From the NCBI GenBank assembly GCA_017792405.1, contig CP051231.1:1094011-1158010 (forward strand): a DNA stretch of 64,000 nucleotides. The letters are read 5' to 3'. Below the pieces are notes generated by a model, which made no database searches, was not told where the DNA came from, and saw nothing but the letters and a program-made list of their open reading frames with translations. The position numbers and the translations under genes were made by a program. Shown one piece after another: positions 35,225-44,466 of this stretch. Source of the stretch: Oceanicola sp. Its GTDB lineage: Bacteria; Pseudomonadota; Alphaproteobacteria; Rhodobacterales; Rhodobacteraceae. Numbering within the stretch: position 1 is the stretch's first letter; every line of letters begins with the position of its first letter.

Positions 35225-36004
35225 ATGACACGTCCCATCGTCGGCATCATCTGCAACTCGCACCTTCTGAACGATCAGTATCCGGCCCATGCGGGCGGGA
35301 CGATGAACTCGGAGGCGGTGGCGCAGGTCACAGGCGCGATGCCCGTGCTGATCCCGGCAGATCCGCGCTTCGTGAGCGTGCCGGAGCTGCTGGAGATGTG
35401 CGATGGCTTTGTGTTTCCCGGTGGGCGGCCCAATGTGCACCCGGAGGAATATGGCGAACCGGAGACCGAGGCGCATGGTGCCTTCGACCGCGCCCGCGAC
35501 GCCATTGCCCTGCCGCTGATCCGCGCCTGTGTTGAACGCGGCCAGCCGTTTCTGGGCATCTGCCGCGGGTTTCAGGAGGTTGCGGTGGCGATGGGCAGCA
35601 CTCTGCACCCCGAGATCCGCGAGTTGCCGGGCCGGATGAACCACCGGATGCCCCCGGACGGCACGCTGGAAGAGAAGTTTGCCCTGCGCCACAAGGTGAC
35701 GCTGACCGAGGGCAGCCAGTTTCACGAGGTCTTCGGTGCGACCGAGGTGATGACCAACACGCTGCACGGGCAGGGGATCAAGAACCCCGGGCCGCGCATT
35801 CAGATCGAGGGCACCGCGCCCGATGGCACGCCCGAGGCGATCACCGTGCGCGATGCGCCGGGCTTCACCCTCTCGGTGCAGTGGCACCCTGAATATAACG
35901 CGGCGGAAGACCCGGTGAGCCGCCCGCTCTTCGAGGCCTTCGGCTGTGCAGTGCGCGAATGGCACGCAGAGGGTGCCCGGCCGGGGCTGAAGAGCGTGGG
36001 CTGA
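35225..36004 (+). CDS. Class I glutamine-amidotransferase-like hydrolase (peptidase C26, PuuD-like)
   Basis: This encodes 259 residues. The nucleophile Cys113 is in FLGICRGFQE and the catalytic His and Glu in SVQWHPEYN, with VFPGGRPNVHPEEYG as the oxyanion-side motif. The family includes gamma-glutamyl-GABA hydrolase (PuuD) and gamma-glutamyl hydrolases. No other Puu genes are adjacent, so the substrate is open. It is followed after 8 bp by a methyltransferase-like membrane gene. Confidence 0.88.
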   Translation: MTRPIVGIICNSHLLNDQYPAHAGGTMNSEAVAQVTGAMPVLIPADPRFVSVPELLEMCDGFVFPGGRPNVHPEEYGEPETEAHGAFDRARDAIALPLIRACVERGQPFLGICRGFQEVAVAMGSTLHPEIRELPGRMNHRMPPDGTLEEKFALRHKVTLTEGSQFHEVFGATEVMTNTLHGQGIKNPGPRIQIEGTAPDGTPEAITVRDAPGFTLSVQWHPEYNAAEDPVSRPLFEAFGCAVREWHAEGARPGLKSVG

Positions 36005-36012
36005 GGCGCGCC

Positions 36013-36501
36013 ATGCGCGGGCCATCGGGAGAGACGGGGGCAAGGGCCGCGCTGCGCTGGCTCGATATGCCGCCGCTCTGGCTGCTCCTTTTCATCGCTC
36101 TGGCCTGGGTGCAGGCGAGCCGCTTTCCGGCCCTGACATGGCGCCATCCGGCGGCGGAGCTTTTGGGCGGGCTGCTGGTGGGCGGCGGACTGCTGCTCTT
36201 GGCGCTGGCGATCATGGAGTTCCGGCGGGCGCGCACCAGCGTGATCCCGCATCAGGAGGCCAGCACGCTCATCACCTCGGGCATCTACAGCCGCTCGCGA
36301 AACCCGATCTACCTTGGCGATGCGCTCATCCTCTCCGGGCTCTGCGCCTATTGGGGCGCATGGCTGGCGCTGGCCGTGCTGCTGCCGCTCTTTCTCTTCG
36401 TGATCACCGACCGCTTCATCCGCCCCGAGGAGGACCGGCTGCGTGCCGCCTTCGGGCCGCAATATGAGGCATGGGCCGGGCGGGTGCGGCGCTGGGCATA
36501 G
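36013..36501 (+). CDS. Isoprenylcysteine carboxyl methyltransferase family membrane protein
   Basis: This encodes 162 residues with about four membrane helices and the family signature in the second half: SGIYSRSRNPIYLGD, then EEDRLRAAFGPQYEAWAGRVRRW. Bacterial members (PEMT/ICMT superfamily) use S-adenosylmethionine; substrates are mostly unknown. It starts 9 bp after the amidotransferase stop, so the two are probably one transcript. Confidence 0.85.
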   Translation: MRGPSGETGARAALRWLDMPPLWLLLFIALAWVQASRFPALTWRHPAAELLGGLLVGGGLLLLALAIMEFRRARTSVIPHQEASTLITSGIYSRSRNPIYLGDALILSGLCAYWGAWLALAVLLPLFLFVITDRFIRPEEDRLRAAFGPQYEAWAGRVRRWA

Positions 36502-36618
36502 ACTTTTGTCCCTGCGTCATCGCTTCTGGTTGTAACAAATTTGCGCGAAGTGATAGGTAAAACCCGCTGCCATTCAGCGCAAAACGCGCGGAACACATGA
36601 GGGAAGGGGGATAATCCG

Positions 36619-38190
36619 TTGAAAATCGGAACGCCCAAGGAGGTTCTCGAAGGAGAGAACCGCGTGGCCATGACGCCGGATTCGGCGCTTCAGCTTCAGA
36701 AACTCGGGCATGAGTGCCTGATCGAGACCGGCGCCGGGGCTAAGGCCGGCTTCAGCGATGCCGATTACGAGGCCGCCGGGGTGACAGTGGTCAAGACCGC
36801 CGCCGCCCTGTGGAAAGAGGCCGAGATCGTCGCCAAGGTCCGCGTGCCCACCGACACCGAGGCCAAACGGCTCGCGGAGGGCCAGACCCTCATCAGCTTC
36901 TTCAACCCGGCCGAGAACGACAAGATGATGGCGGGCGTGGCCAAGAAGGGCGCGACCGTGGTGGCGATGGAGATGGTGCCCCGCATCAGCCGCGCCCAGA
37001 AGATGGATGCGCTCTCCTCGATGGCCAATATCGCGGGCTACCGCGCGGTGATCGAAGCGGGCAACAACTTTGGCCGGTTCTTCACCGGTCAGGTGACGGC
37101 AGCGGGCAAGGTGCCCCCGGCCAAGGTGCTGGTAGTTGGCGCCGGTGTGGCAGGCCTTGCCGCGATCGGCACCTCGACCTCGCTGGGCGCGATCACCTAC
37201 GCCTTCGACGTGCGGCCTGAAGTGGCCGAGCAGATCGAGTCGATGGGTGCCGAGTTCGTCTATCTCGAGTTCGACGAAGAGCAGACCGACGGCGCCGCGA
37301 CCGGCGGCTATGCCGCACCCTCCAGCCCCGAGTTCCGCGAGGCGCAGCTGGCCAAGTTCCGCGAGTTGGCGCCCGAGGTGGATATCGTCATCTGTACCGC
37401 GCTGATCCCGGGCCGGGCGGCGCCGGTGCTCTGGACCAAGGACATGGTCGAGATGATGAAGCCGGGTTCTGTGATCGTGGACCTTGCCGCCGAGCGCGGC
37501 GGCAACTGCGAACTGACCAAGGCCGATGAGAAGGTGGTGAGCGACAATGGCGTGACCATCATCGGCTACACCGACTTCCCCAGCCGGATGGCGACCCAGA
37601 GCTCCACGCTCTACGCCACCAACATCCGCCACATGATGACCGACCTGACGCCCGACAAGGACGGCGTCGTCAACCACAACATGGAAGACGACGTGATCCG
37701 CGGCGCCACGGTGACCCATGCCGGCGAGGTCACCTTCCCGCCGCCGCCGCCGAAGGTTCAGGCGATTGCCGCGGTGAAGAAGGAAAAGCCCAAGGAGCTG
37801 ACGCCGGAGGAGAAGAAGGCCAAGGAGGCCGCCGACTTCAAGGCGCAGACCAAGCAACAAGTCACGCTGATCGGCGTGGGTGCGGTGCTGCTTCTGGCCG
37901 TGGGTCTTGTGGCCCCGGCGAGCTTCATGCAGCACTTCATCGTCTTCGTGCTCTCGGTCTTCGTGGGCTTCCAGGTGATCTGGAACGTCTCGCACTCCCT
38001 GCACACGCCGCTCATGGCGGTGACCAACGCGATTTCCTCGATCATCATCGTGGGCGCGCTCTTGCAGATGGGCTCCAGCTCGTTCCTCGTGGTTCTGCTC
38101 GCCGCGCTCTCGGTCTTCATGGCCGGGATCAACATCTTCGGCGGCTTCCTCGTCACCCGGCGCATGCTCGCCATGTTCCAGAAGTCGTAA
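36619..38190 (+). CDS. pntA: NAD(P) transhydrogenase subunit alpha
   Basis: This is the first subunit of the proton-translocating transhydrogenase. The 523 residues have an N-terminal alanine-dehydrogenase-like NAD(H) domain ([18 protein letters not shown]; dinucleotide loop [13 protein letters not shown]), a Lys/Glu-rich linker and four C-terminal membrane helices. In some alphaproteobacteria this subunit is split in two; here it is fused. The start is a TTG at 36619 behind an AGGGGG site; it gives the conserved N-terminus. pntB follows after 13 bp. Confidence 0.96.
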   Translation: MKIGTPKEVLEGENRVAMTPDSALQLQKLGHECLIETGAGAKAGFSDADYEAAGVTVVKTAAALWKEAEIVAKVRVPTDTEAKRLAEGQTLISFFNPAENDKMMAGVAKKGATVVAMEMVPRISRAQKMDALSSMANIAGYRAVIEAGNNFGRFFTGQVTAAGKVPPAKVLVVGAGVAGLAAIGTSTSLGAITYAFDVRPEVAEQIESMGAEFVYLEFDEEQTDGAATGGYAAPSSPEFREAQLAKFRELAPEVDIVICTALIPGRAAPVLWTKDMVEMMKPGSVIVDLAAERGGNCELTKADEKVVSDNGVTIIGYTDFPSRMATQSSTLYATNIRHMMTDLTPDKDGVVNHNMEDDVIRGATVTHAGEVTFPPPPPKVQAIAAVKKEKPKELTPEEKKAKEAADFKAQTKQQVTLIGVGAVLLLAVGLVAPASFMQHFIVFVLSVFVGFQVIWNVSHSLHTPLMAVTNAISSIIIVGALLQMGSSSFLVVLLAALSVFMAGINIFGGFLVTRRMLAMFQKS

Positions 38191-38203
38191 GGGGGCAGGA
38201 GTA

Positions 38204-39634
38204 ATGGATTACGGATTTACCACTGCGGCCTATGTTGTTGCCGCTGTTCTCTTCATCCTCTCGCTCGGCGGCCTCTCGGGGCAGGAAAGCGCCAAGCGGG
38301 CTGTCTGGTACGGCATTGTGGGCATGGCGCTGGCCGTGCTGGCCACGCTCATCGGCCCCGGCTCGGGCCTGTGGCTTCTGACCATCCTGCTGATCGCGGG
38401 CGGCGGGGTCATCGGCTACATGGTGGCCACCAAGGTGCAGATGACCGAGATGCCGCAGCTTGTGGCGGCGATGCACAGCCTCGTCGGCCTTGCCGCCGTG
38501 TTCGTGGGCTACAACGCGCATTTCACCATCCGCCTCGTGGCGGGGGGCGATCATGCGGGTGAGGAACTGGGCTACTTTGCCTCCATCGTGGCGCACAAGT
38601 CCTCGGTCGAGCTGAAGATCCTCGCGGTCGAGCTCTTCCTCGGCGTGTTCATCGGCGCGATCACCTTTACCGGGTCGGTCGTGGCCTTTGGCAAGCTGGC
38701 GGGCAAGGTGACCTCTGCGGCCACCAAGCTGCCGGGCGGGCACATGCTCAACGCGGGCGCCGCGGCGCTCTCGGTGATCTGCCTGATCTGGTACATGAAC
38801 ACTGGCGGGTTCTTCCCGCTGTTCCTGATGACGCTGGCCGCGCTCTTCATCGGCTACCATCTCATCATGGGCATCGGCGGGGCCGACATGCCGGTGGTCG
38901 TATCAATGCTCAACAGCTACTCGGGCTGGGCGGCTGCGGCGATCGGCTTCAGCCTCGGCAACGACCTGCTGATCGTGGTGGGCGCCCTCGTGGGCTCCTC
39001 GGGCGCGATCCTCAGCTACATCATGTGCAAGGCCATGAACCGGCATTTCGTGAGCGTGATCCTCGGCGGCTTCGGCGGCGGGGGCGGCGAGCAGATGGCT
39101 GTGGAAGGCGAGCAGGTGGCAATCGAGGCCGATGGCGTGGCAACCGCGCTGAACGAGGCGGACTCCGTGGTGATCGTGCCGGGCTACGGCATGGCCGTGG
39201 CGCAGGCGCAGGGGGCGGTCAGCGAGTTGACCCGCAAGCTCCGCGCCGCCGGCAAGGAGGTGCGCTTTGCGATCCACCCCGTTGCAGGCCGTCTGCCGGG
39301 GCACATGAACGTGCTGCTGGCCGAGGCGAAAGTTCCTTACGACATCGTGCTGGAGATGGACGAGATCAACGATGACTTCCCCGACACCGACGTGGTGATC
39401 GTCATCGGCTCGAACGACATCGTGAACCCGGCCGCGCAGGACGATCCGAACTCCCCGATTGCCGGCATGCCGGTGCTCGAGGTGTGGAAGGCCAAGCAGG
39501 TGTTCGTCTCCAAGCGGGGGCAGGGCACCGGTTACTCGGGCATCGAGAACCCGCTGTTCTTCAAGGACAACACCCGCATGTTCTACGGCGACGCCAAGGA
39601 CTCGGTGAACAAGCTCCTGCCGATGATCGACTAA
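38204..39634 (+). CDS. pntB: NAD(P) transhydrogenase subunit beta
   Basis: The 476 residues comprise about nine membrane helices forming the proton channel and a C-terminal NADP(H) domain. The NADP-binding motifs [22 protein letters not shown] and [16 protein letters not shown] are present. With PntA it uses the proton gradient to make NADPH from NADH. A strong terminator follows 25 bp after the stop. Confidence 0.97.
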   Translation: MDYGFTTAAYVVAAVLFILSLGGLSGQESAKRAVWYGIVGMALAVLATLIGPGSGLWLLTILLIAGGGVIGYMVATKVQMTEMPQLVAAMHSLVGLAAVFVGYNAHFTIRLVAGGDHAGEELGYFASIVAHKSSVELKILAVELFLGVFIGAITFTGSVVAFGKLAGKVTSAATKLPGGHMLNAGAAALSVICLIWYMNTGGFFPLFLMTLAALFIGYHLIMGIGGADMPVVVSMLNSYSGWAAAAIGFSLGNDLLIVVGALVGSSGAILSYIMCKAMNRHFVSVILGGFGGGGGEQMAVEGEQVAIEADGVATALNEADSVVIVPGYGMAVAQAQGAVSELTRKLRAAGKEVRFAIHPVAGRLPGHMNVLLAEAKVPYDIVLEMDEINDDFPDTDVVIVIGSNDIVNPAAQDDPNSPIAGMPVLEVWKAKQVFVSKRGQGTGYSGIENPLFFKDNTRMFYGDAKDSVNKLLPMID

Positions 39635-39659
39635 ATAGCCACATTAGTTGGCAGATATG

Positions 39660-39691
39660 GCCGCCGCGAGCTCTTCGCGGCGGCTTTTGCT
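39660..39691 (+). terminator. Rho-independent terminator after pntB
   Basis: A perfect 10-bp stem (39660-39669 with 39675-39684) and 5-base loop are followed by TTTTGCTTT. Confidence 0.85.
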
Positions 39692-39799
39692 TTGTTAACC
39701 ATGGGTAAAGCGGGTAGAAAAACCGGGTCCGAGTAATGGGGCGCCGTGCCCTGCGAACCGTATCGCCAATCTGGCCCCGAAGGGCCCACTGGAGCCGAC

Positions 39800-40387
39800 A
39801 TGAAAAGACCTGACCCGAAGTTTGCCGCCGTTTCGATCATTGCCCTTGCCGCCGCCATGCCTGCCGCTGCGCAGGAGTTCAGCTTCGGCACGGCGCTGGA
39901 ATACGGCGAAGGCACCTTTGGCACCGAGTTTCTCGGCAACATCGATGACCGGGGCAGCGACAGCTACCGTCTGTTCAAGCTGATCGGGGACGTGAAATAC
40001 CCACTGGGGCAGCGCGGTTTCTACGTGGGCGGCGATCTGTCTCTCGGCTTTGCCATTGGCGGCACCGACAATTTCGGCAACTCCTCGGGCGGCTCGCTCG
40101 ACCAGTTGCACCGCGCCCGTCTGCTGGGCGGCTTCCGCACCGGCGACCTCGATCTTTATGCGGCCACCGGCTACGCGATGGCCAAGGGCGATTTCTACCC
40201 CGGCTCCGACAATGAAGCCTCGACCTTCGAGGGCCGTACCCTCGCGCTCGGCATGGGCTACAGCGTGAACGACCGCTTCGACCTGGGCCTCGAGATCATC
40301 CACGACGACTTTGAAACCACCGACGGTGAGAAGGTGGCAGAGTGGAAAAATCGCGCTATCAGCGCGAACGCAACCTACAAGTTCTGA
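39800..40387 (+). CDS. Outer-membrane beta-barrel-like protein
   Basis: This encodes 195 residues: a signal peptide ending at AAA-QE, then alternating polar/hydrophobic strands (FSFGTALEYGEG, GFYVGGDLSLGFAIGG, LDLYAATGYAMAKG, RTLALGMGYSVN) and a C-terminal Phe (NATYKF), the usual signal for Bam-dependent insertion. It resembles small 8-stranded porin-like barrels of Rhodobacteraceae. No ligand can be inferred. The next gene follows after 4 bp. Confidence 0.8.
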   Translation: MKRPDPKFAAVSIIALAAAMPAAAQEFSFGTALEYGEGTFGTEFLGNIDDRGSDSYRLFKLIGDVKYPLGQRGFYVGGDLSLGFAIGGTDNFGNSSGGSLDQLHRARLLGGFRTGDLDLYAATGYAMAKGDFYPGSDNEASTFEGRTLALGMGYSVNDRFDLGLEIIHDDFETTDGEKVAEWKNRAISANATYKF

Positions 40388-40391
40388 TCCG

Positions 40392-41804
40392 ATGCCGATG
40401 AACGCGGCGCTCCGGGCGACTTTTGCCAAGGCCGGTGACGCCCCGGCCATGCACGCGCAGGATGGGCAGGTGGTGACCTATGCCCGGTTTGCGCAGCTCG
40501 TCAGCGGATGCACCGCGCGGCTGGAAGCGCTGGGCGTGGGGCCGGGACACCGGGTTGCGCCGGTCTCCGAGAACCTCGTGGTGCGTGTGGCGCTGATCCT
40601 TGCGGTCTGGCGGCGCGGGGCGGACGCGATCCTGACCGACGCGCCCTCACGCCCGATGGGGCGGGGCATCAAGGTGGATCACGTGATTGCCGACCGGGGG
40701 CAAGCGCAGGTGGATGGGCCGGCGTGGCATGTATTCGATGAAACCTGGATGACGCCTGCAGAGGGTGCCGAGCCGGAGGACATCGACGGCGGCGGCTTGC
40801 TTTTTGCCACTTCCGGCTCGACCGGCCTGCCCAAGTACATGTGGCAATCGGCTGATATCTGGTATGCGCAGACCCTCGGGTTCTTGCAGCTGAGCGGCAA
40901 GGGGCATGGCGCGAGCCTAGTGACCTATGCCCCCACCACCTCGGCCTTCCTGATGGCGGCGCTGATGTGCTTTGTCACCGGCCATGGCATGTGCCTCCAG
41001 CGGGGCACGGTGGAGGAGACGCTGGCGGCGGCCAAGGCCTTCGGCGCCGAGATCCTTCATGCGCCGCCCGCGGTGCTTCAGGATATCGTAACGGCGGCGG
41101 AGCGAGGCGCAGAAGGGCCGGCCTTCGGGTTCATCCGCGCCGTTGGCGGGGCGACGGGGCCGCAGCTTCTGGCGCGGCTTCATGCGCAATACGGGCCGGT
41201 GGTGACGGTGGTGGGCGGCTCGAACGAGACGCTGCTGTTCTCGATGGGCGACCACGACGGCAGCGAGGTACCTGCAGGCTGGGCCGGAACGGTGATGCCT
41301 CATGTGACCTACGAGCTGCGCGATCCGGAGCTCTACGCCGACCTCGCCCCGGGTGCCGGGCGCATCGCGGTGAAGGTGCCCGAGCAAGTCAGGGTGCAGG
41401 GCTATATCGGCGGTGGCGCGATCTATGACCCGGAGGGTTGGGTGGAGACGGGGGATATCGTCTCTGTCGCGCCGGACGGAACGCTGTGCTTTCTGGGGCG
41501 TGACGACTTCATCATTAGCCTTGGCGGCAACAAGTTTGCGCCTGAACTGATCGAGGCACTGGCCGCGACGGTGCCGGGGGTGATCCAGGCCGGGGCCGCG
41601 CCGATCCGGGGGCCGGAAGGAGACAGGCTGGCGCTGCTGGCGGTGCTGGAGCCGGGCGGCGACCTTGAAGCGCTGCGCGAGCGGGTGGCAAAGCGTGTGG
41701 TAGTGGCTGATGCGCTCGTGCTCGCAGAGGCGGCCGAGATCCCGATGCTGCCGAGCGGAAAGCCGGACCGCCCGGCCATTGCGGAGCGGGCGCAGAAGGC
41801 CTGA
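40392..41804 (+). CDS. AMP-dependent acyl-CoA synthetase/ligase family protein
   Basis: The 470 residues form an ANL-superfamily adenylating enzyme. The P-loop-like motif ATSGSTGLPK (139-148), GWVETGDIV (A7), GRDDFIISLGGNKFAPELIE (A8) and the C-terminal lysine in LPSGKPDRPAI (A10) are present. The N-terminal domain is shorter than in acetyl-CoA synthetases. No carrier-protein or CoA-pathway gene is adjacent, so the acid substrate is unknown. It starts at ATG 40392 or 40398. Confidence 0.85.
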   Translation: MPMNAALRATFAKAGDAPAMHAQDGQVVTYARFAQLVSGCTARLEALGVGPGHRVAPVSENLVVRVALILAVWRRGADAILTDAPSRPMGRGIKVDHVIADRGQAQVDGPAWHVFDETWMTPAEGAEPEDIDGGGLLFATSGSTGLPKYMWQSADIWYAQTLGFLQLSGKGHGASLVTYAPTTSAFLMAALMCFVTGHGMCLQRGTVEETLAAAKAFGAEILHAPPAVLQDIVTAAERGAEGPAFGFIRAVGGATGPQLLARLHAQYGPVVTVVGGSNETLLFSMGDHDGSEVPAGWAGTVMPHVTYELRDPELYADLAPGAGRIAVKVPEQVRVQGYIGGGAIYDPEGWVETGDIVSVAPDGTLCFLGRDDFIISLGGNKFAPELIEALAATVPGVIQAGAAPIRGPEGDRLALLAVLEPGGDLEALRERVAKRVVVADALVLAEAAEIPMLPSGKPDRPAIAERAQKA

Positions 41805-41914
41805 CCGGCTCTCTCACACCCTCCGATTGTAAGTGTGTCATTGACATGCAATCCGCCGAGGGGTGATCCTTCCCTTAGGGCAGCCACTTCCGTCTGCCCG
41901 AAAGGGAGGTTTTC

Positions 41915-42790
41915 ATGAAGATGATGCTTTACGCCGCCGGCGCGGCGCTTTGTGCGTTTCCGAGTTTCGCCGGTGAGATTGCGACCTACAGCTTTGCATC
42001 CGACACGCTCGGGCGGGATTATGCCTATACGGTCTATCTGCCTGATGGTTACGAGGAGAGCGGGCTGACTTATCCGCATATGTATCTGCTGCACGGCTCG
42101 GGCGGCAACGAGACGAGCTGGGTGGTGGATGGCCATGCCAAACAGGTGATCGACAAGGCGATTGCCGATGGGGTGATGCCGCCCGCCGTGGTGATCATGC
42201 CGGGCAGCCTGAGCTGGTGGGTGGATGGCTACAACGAGCCGGCGGAGACGGCGTTCTTTGACGACCTGATCCCGCATATCGAGGCCACCTGGCGGGTGAT
42301 CCCCGAGCGCGAGGGCCGCGTGGTGGGCGGGCTCTCGGCCGGCGGTTACGGCACGGTGAACTTTGTGCTGGAGCATCCCGAGATGTTCGCCGCCGGGGCC
42401 GCGATGTCGCCCGCCGCCTATGTGCCGCAGCCGCCCGAAAGCTCCTCGGCCAACCGCCATGCCGCTTTTCTGGATGCGGAGGGCAACTACGACCCCGAGA
42501 AGTGGACCGAGCTGAACTACACTGCCTATCTGGACGATTACCTCGCCGGGGACGTGGTGGTGCCGATGTATATCAACTCGGGCGACCATGACGTGTTCGA
42601 TATCGCCTACCATGGGGCCGTGCTCTACCAGAAGCTGCGGGAGCACCAGCCGAACGATGTGGAATACCGGGTGATCGACGGTGACCACGAGTGGCAGGTC
42701 TGGATCGACACGCTGCCCGAGGCGCTGGAATATGTGTTCTCGCACACCAAGCTGCCGCAGGGCGAGGTGCCGATGGCGGCGAGCCAGTGA
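41915..42790 (+). CDS. Exported esterase (esterase D/Fes-like alpha/beta hydrolase)
   Basis: This encodes 291 residues: a signal peptide ending near SFA-GE, then the putative esterase fold. The nucleophile is Ser141 in GGLSAGGYG, an oxyanion HGSGGNE lies at about 60-66 and the catalytic His is probably in DGDHEWQVW. Secreted members include feruloyl and other carboxyl esterases. Likely periplasmic; substrate unknown. AGGGAGG precedes the ATG. Confidence 0.88.
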   Translation: MKMMLYAAGAALCAFPSFAGEIATYSFASDTLGRDYAYTVYLPDGYEESGLTYPHMYLLHGSGGNETSWVVDGHAKQVIDKAIADGVMPPAVVIMPGSLSWWVDGYNEPAETAFFDDLIPHIEATWRVIPEREGRVVGGLSAGGYGTVNFVLEHPEMFAAGAAMSPAAYVPQPPESSSANRHAAFLDAEGNYDPEKWTELNYTAYLDDYLAGDVVVPMYINSGDHDVFDIAYHGAVLYQKLREHQPNDVEYRVIDGDHEWQVWIDTLPEALEYVFSHTKLPQGEVPMAASQ

Positions 42791-42823
42791 GCCGCGCCGC
42801 GCGGCTCCGGCAGGCGCGGCACT

Positions 42824-42862
42824 AAAAAAGGGCGCCCGGCCAAGGATTTCAGGCCGGGTGCC
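42824..42862. terminator. Hairpin after the esterase gene
   Basis: An 11-bp stem with one G-T pair (42831-42841 with 42852-42862) is preceded by six A residues. The T-run needed for termination is therefore on the minus strand, although both flanking genes are on plus. It may still attenuate read-through or stabilise the mRNA 3' end. Confidence 0.5.
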
Positions 42863-42900
42863 GTCTGACTTTCAGGTGAGTGATTTTCAAGGAGGTTGAG

Positions 42901-43491
42901 ATGAAGCGGGCATTGGCTTCGATGATTGCGGCACTGGCGCTGGCACTTGCCCCGGTGGTGGCGCTGGCGGGCGATGCCCTGATGTCGAACCTCTTGCACC
43001 ACAAGGCACACGGGCCGTTCGAGACCTCTTGCGAGCAGATTATTCCCAGCAGCCAGTTTACCTCTTGGGAGGCCGTGCCGGTGGTTTGCGGGATCGCGAC
43101 GTACCCTCGGCGCGAGGGGTTTAACCACCTCGGGTCGGTGCGCTTTGGGCCTGATGAGATCGTGTTCAACCTCTACCGCAGTGGCTACCCGTCGAGCTAC
43201 CGGGGCTACAGCATCGAGCAGCGCGACGAGACGATCTGGGTGCTGCCAGCGGCGGCGGAACGCAAGCACAATACCAAGAATCCGCTTAGCGGGGCGGAGC
43301 GGGCGGCCTTTCTGGCGGCGATGAACCGGGCGGCGAAGGGGCGAGGGGTGCTGCGGTTGCGATTTGAGGTGGCCTATAGCGAGGGCAAGCCGCCGATAGA
43401 CCTCGAGATTCCACTGCGCAAGTGGCGGGCGGCGGTGCGGGATGTGCGCCGCGCCGCGAAAAGGCACGGGGCCCCGACCGCGCCTTGGTGA
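42901..43491 (+). CDS. Exported protein of unknown function
   Basis: This encodes 196 residues: a signal peptide ending near ALA-GD, then a mature part with two cysteines (TSCEQII and VVCGIAT) and a basic C-terminal helix (KWRAAVRDVRRAAKRHG). AAGGAGG 10 bases upstream is a near-perfect ribosome site. No family was recognised. It may be read from its own promoter behind the hairpin at 42824-42862. Confidence 0.65.
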   Translation: MKRALASMIAALALALAPVVALAGDALMSNLLHHKAHGPFETSCEQIIPSSQFTSWEAVPVVCGIATYPRREGFNHLGSVRFGPDEIVFNLYRSGYPSSYRGYSIEQRDETIWVLPAAAERKHNTKNPLSGAERAAFLAAMNRAAKGRGVLRLRFEVAYSEGKPPIDLEIPLRKWRAAVRDVRRAAKRHGAPTAPW

Positions 43492-43512
43492 GGTGCAGCC
43501 GGGGGAGGTGCG

Positions 43513-44022
43513 TCAGGCGGCGAGGTTGATTACCGCGTGGTCGCCCAGATCGGGCGTGTGGTCGCCCAGGTTGGCGCGCAGCATTTCGATGCCGAATTGC
43601 AGAGCGTTGGCATCCACCGTCCAGACGGCGGCCTCGCGCAGCGGCATCTCCAACAGGGTCACCTTGGGGTCGTCGATCCCGCCCTCGAACCACATGGCGG
43701 CGGCGGGGGACCACAGATCCTCCAGCAGAGCGCGATCTTCAGACACGGTGATCGGCCCGGACATGCAGGCATAAACCTCGCGGTCGCGGGTGGTGAGGGT
43801 GAAATGGGCCTGAGCGCCGGTGCCGATGTCACGGGCGAGGCCTGTGTCGCTGGCGGTGATGAAGCGCAGAACGCGGGCGTTTTCATCGAAGTAGTGGGTC
43901 ATCGGCTGGGCGTGGGACGCCCGGTCGCTGATGGCCAGCATCCCGGTGCGCTCGTCATCCAGCGCGTCGAAGAGGGCTTTGCGCAGGGCTTCGGTGTTAC
44001 GGTCGTTGTCGTGATGGGTCAT
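43513..44022 (-). CDS. Pyridoxamine 5'-phosphate oxidase-like flavin-binding protein (general stress protein 26 type)
   Basis: This encodes 169 residues with the split-barrel flavin fold. ALDDERTGMLAI, PMTHYFDENARVLRFITA and VYACMSGPITVSED followed by LWSPAAAMWFEGGIDDPKVTLLEM match the general stress protein 26 family. Such proteins bind FMN, FAD or related cofactors; the reaction is unknown. It is divergent from the basic-protein operon. Confidence 0.85.
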   Translation of the reverse strand: MTHHDNDRNTEALRKALFDALDDERTGMLAISDRASHAQPMTHYFDENARVLRFITASDTGLARDIGTGAQAHFTLTTRDREVYACMSGPITVSEDRALLEDLWSPAAAMWFEGGIDDPKVTLLEMPLREAAVWTVDANALQFGIEMLRANLGDHTPDLGDHAVINLAA

Positions 44023-44078
44023 GGGAGTCTCCTTTGGGCACCAACTGCGCGGGAGCGGGGGAGGTTCCGTGGGCCGGT

Positions 44079-44122
44079 TTGAGTAAATGTATATACAATC
44101 GCTATACTTTGTCGTAACAAAG
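44079..44122 (+). promoter_or_regulatory. Promoter and overlapping palindrome of the basic-protein operon
   Basis: TTGAGT (44079-44084) and TATACT (44103-44108) are 18 bp apart and form the best sigma-70 promoter in the window. A perfect CTTTGT-CGTA-ACAAAG palindrome (44107-44122) covers the expected start of transcription, and TGTATATACA sits in the spacer. Both palindromes could be operators, possibly for the ribbon-helix-helix-like first gene product. Confidence 0.6.
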
Positions 44123-44151
44123 ACGAACTCAAGAGAGGGAGCCAGCCCGCC

Positions 44152-44334
44152 ATGGCCAAGAGCAGCAAGCCCAAGAAGGACCGGAAGGACAGCCAGCTCA
44201 TCATTCGGATCAAGAAGGATGAGCGCGATGCCTTCGTGGACCTGTGCGAGCAGCTCGACACCAGCGCGGCCCGTGAGATCCGCCGGTTCATCCGGGGGTT
44301 CGTGAAGGAAAACGGCTCAGACAAAACCGACTGA
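44152..44334 (+). CDS. Small basic ribbon-helix-helix-like protein
   Basis: This encodes 60 residues: a Lys-rich N-terminus (MAKSSKPKKDRKDSQ), a short strand LIIRIKKDERDAF, and two helices (VDLCEQLDTSAAREIRRFIRGFV). This strand-helix-helix pattern matches ribbon-helix-helix DNA-binding proteins. It is the first gene of a three-gene unit of very basic proteins and has a good ribosome site (GAGAGGGAG) upstream. DNA binding is inferred, not shown. Confidence 0.75.
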   Translation: MAKSSKPKKDRKDSQLIIRIKKDERDAFVDLCEQLDTSAAREIRRFIRGFVKENGSDKTD

Positions 44335-44346
44335 AAGGACCGAGCA

Positions 44347-44466
44347 ATGGCCAAGAAAGCCAAGATCAAAGACCTGAAAAAAGAAGTGAAAGCCCGCAAG
44401 GCGAAGGTCGCCAAGCAAGAGAAAAAGCTGAAGGCCGCCAAGAAGGCCCTCAAGAAGGCGGCCTGA
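44347..44466 (+). CDS. 39-residue lysine-rich coiled-coil peptide
   Basis: This frame starts at ATG 44347, 12 bp after the previous stop. It encodes a 39-residue peptide of which 17 are Lys, with Ala, Val and Leu spaced for a helix. Its TGA overlaps the next ATG (ATGA), so it is translationally coupled to the HhH/H1-like gene. It resembles the Lys/Ala tails of bacterial histone-H1-like proteins. I know of no named family. Confidence 0.65.
   Translation: MAKKAKIKDLKKEVKARKAKVAKQEKKLKAAKKALKKAA

Noticed and set aside
34647..35228. A 193-codon plus-strand frame in the 609-bp gap.
   Set aside because: Its Cys/Arg/Gly-rich translation has no helix pattern, signal peptide or ribosome site.
39697..39711. 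CtrA-like TTAACCATGGGTAAA after pntB.
   Set aside because: Only one half-site is correct; the second reads TAAA instead of TTAA.
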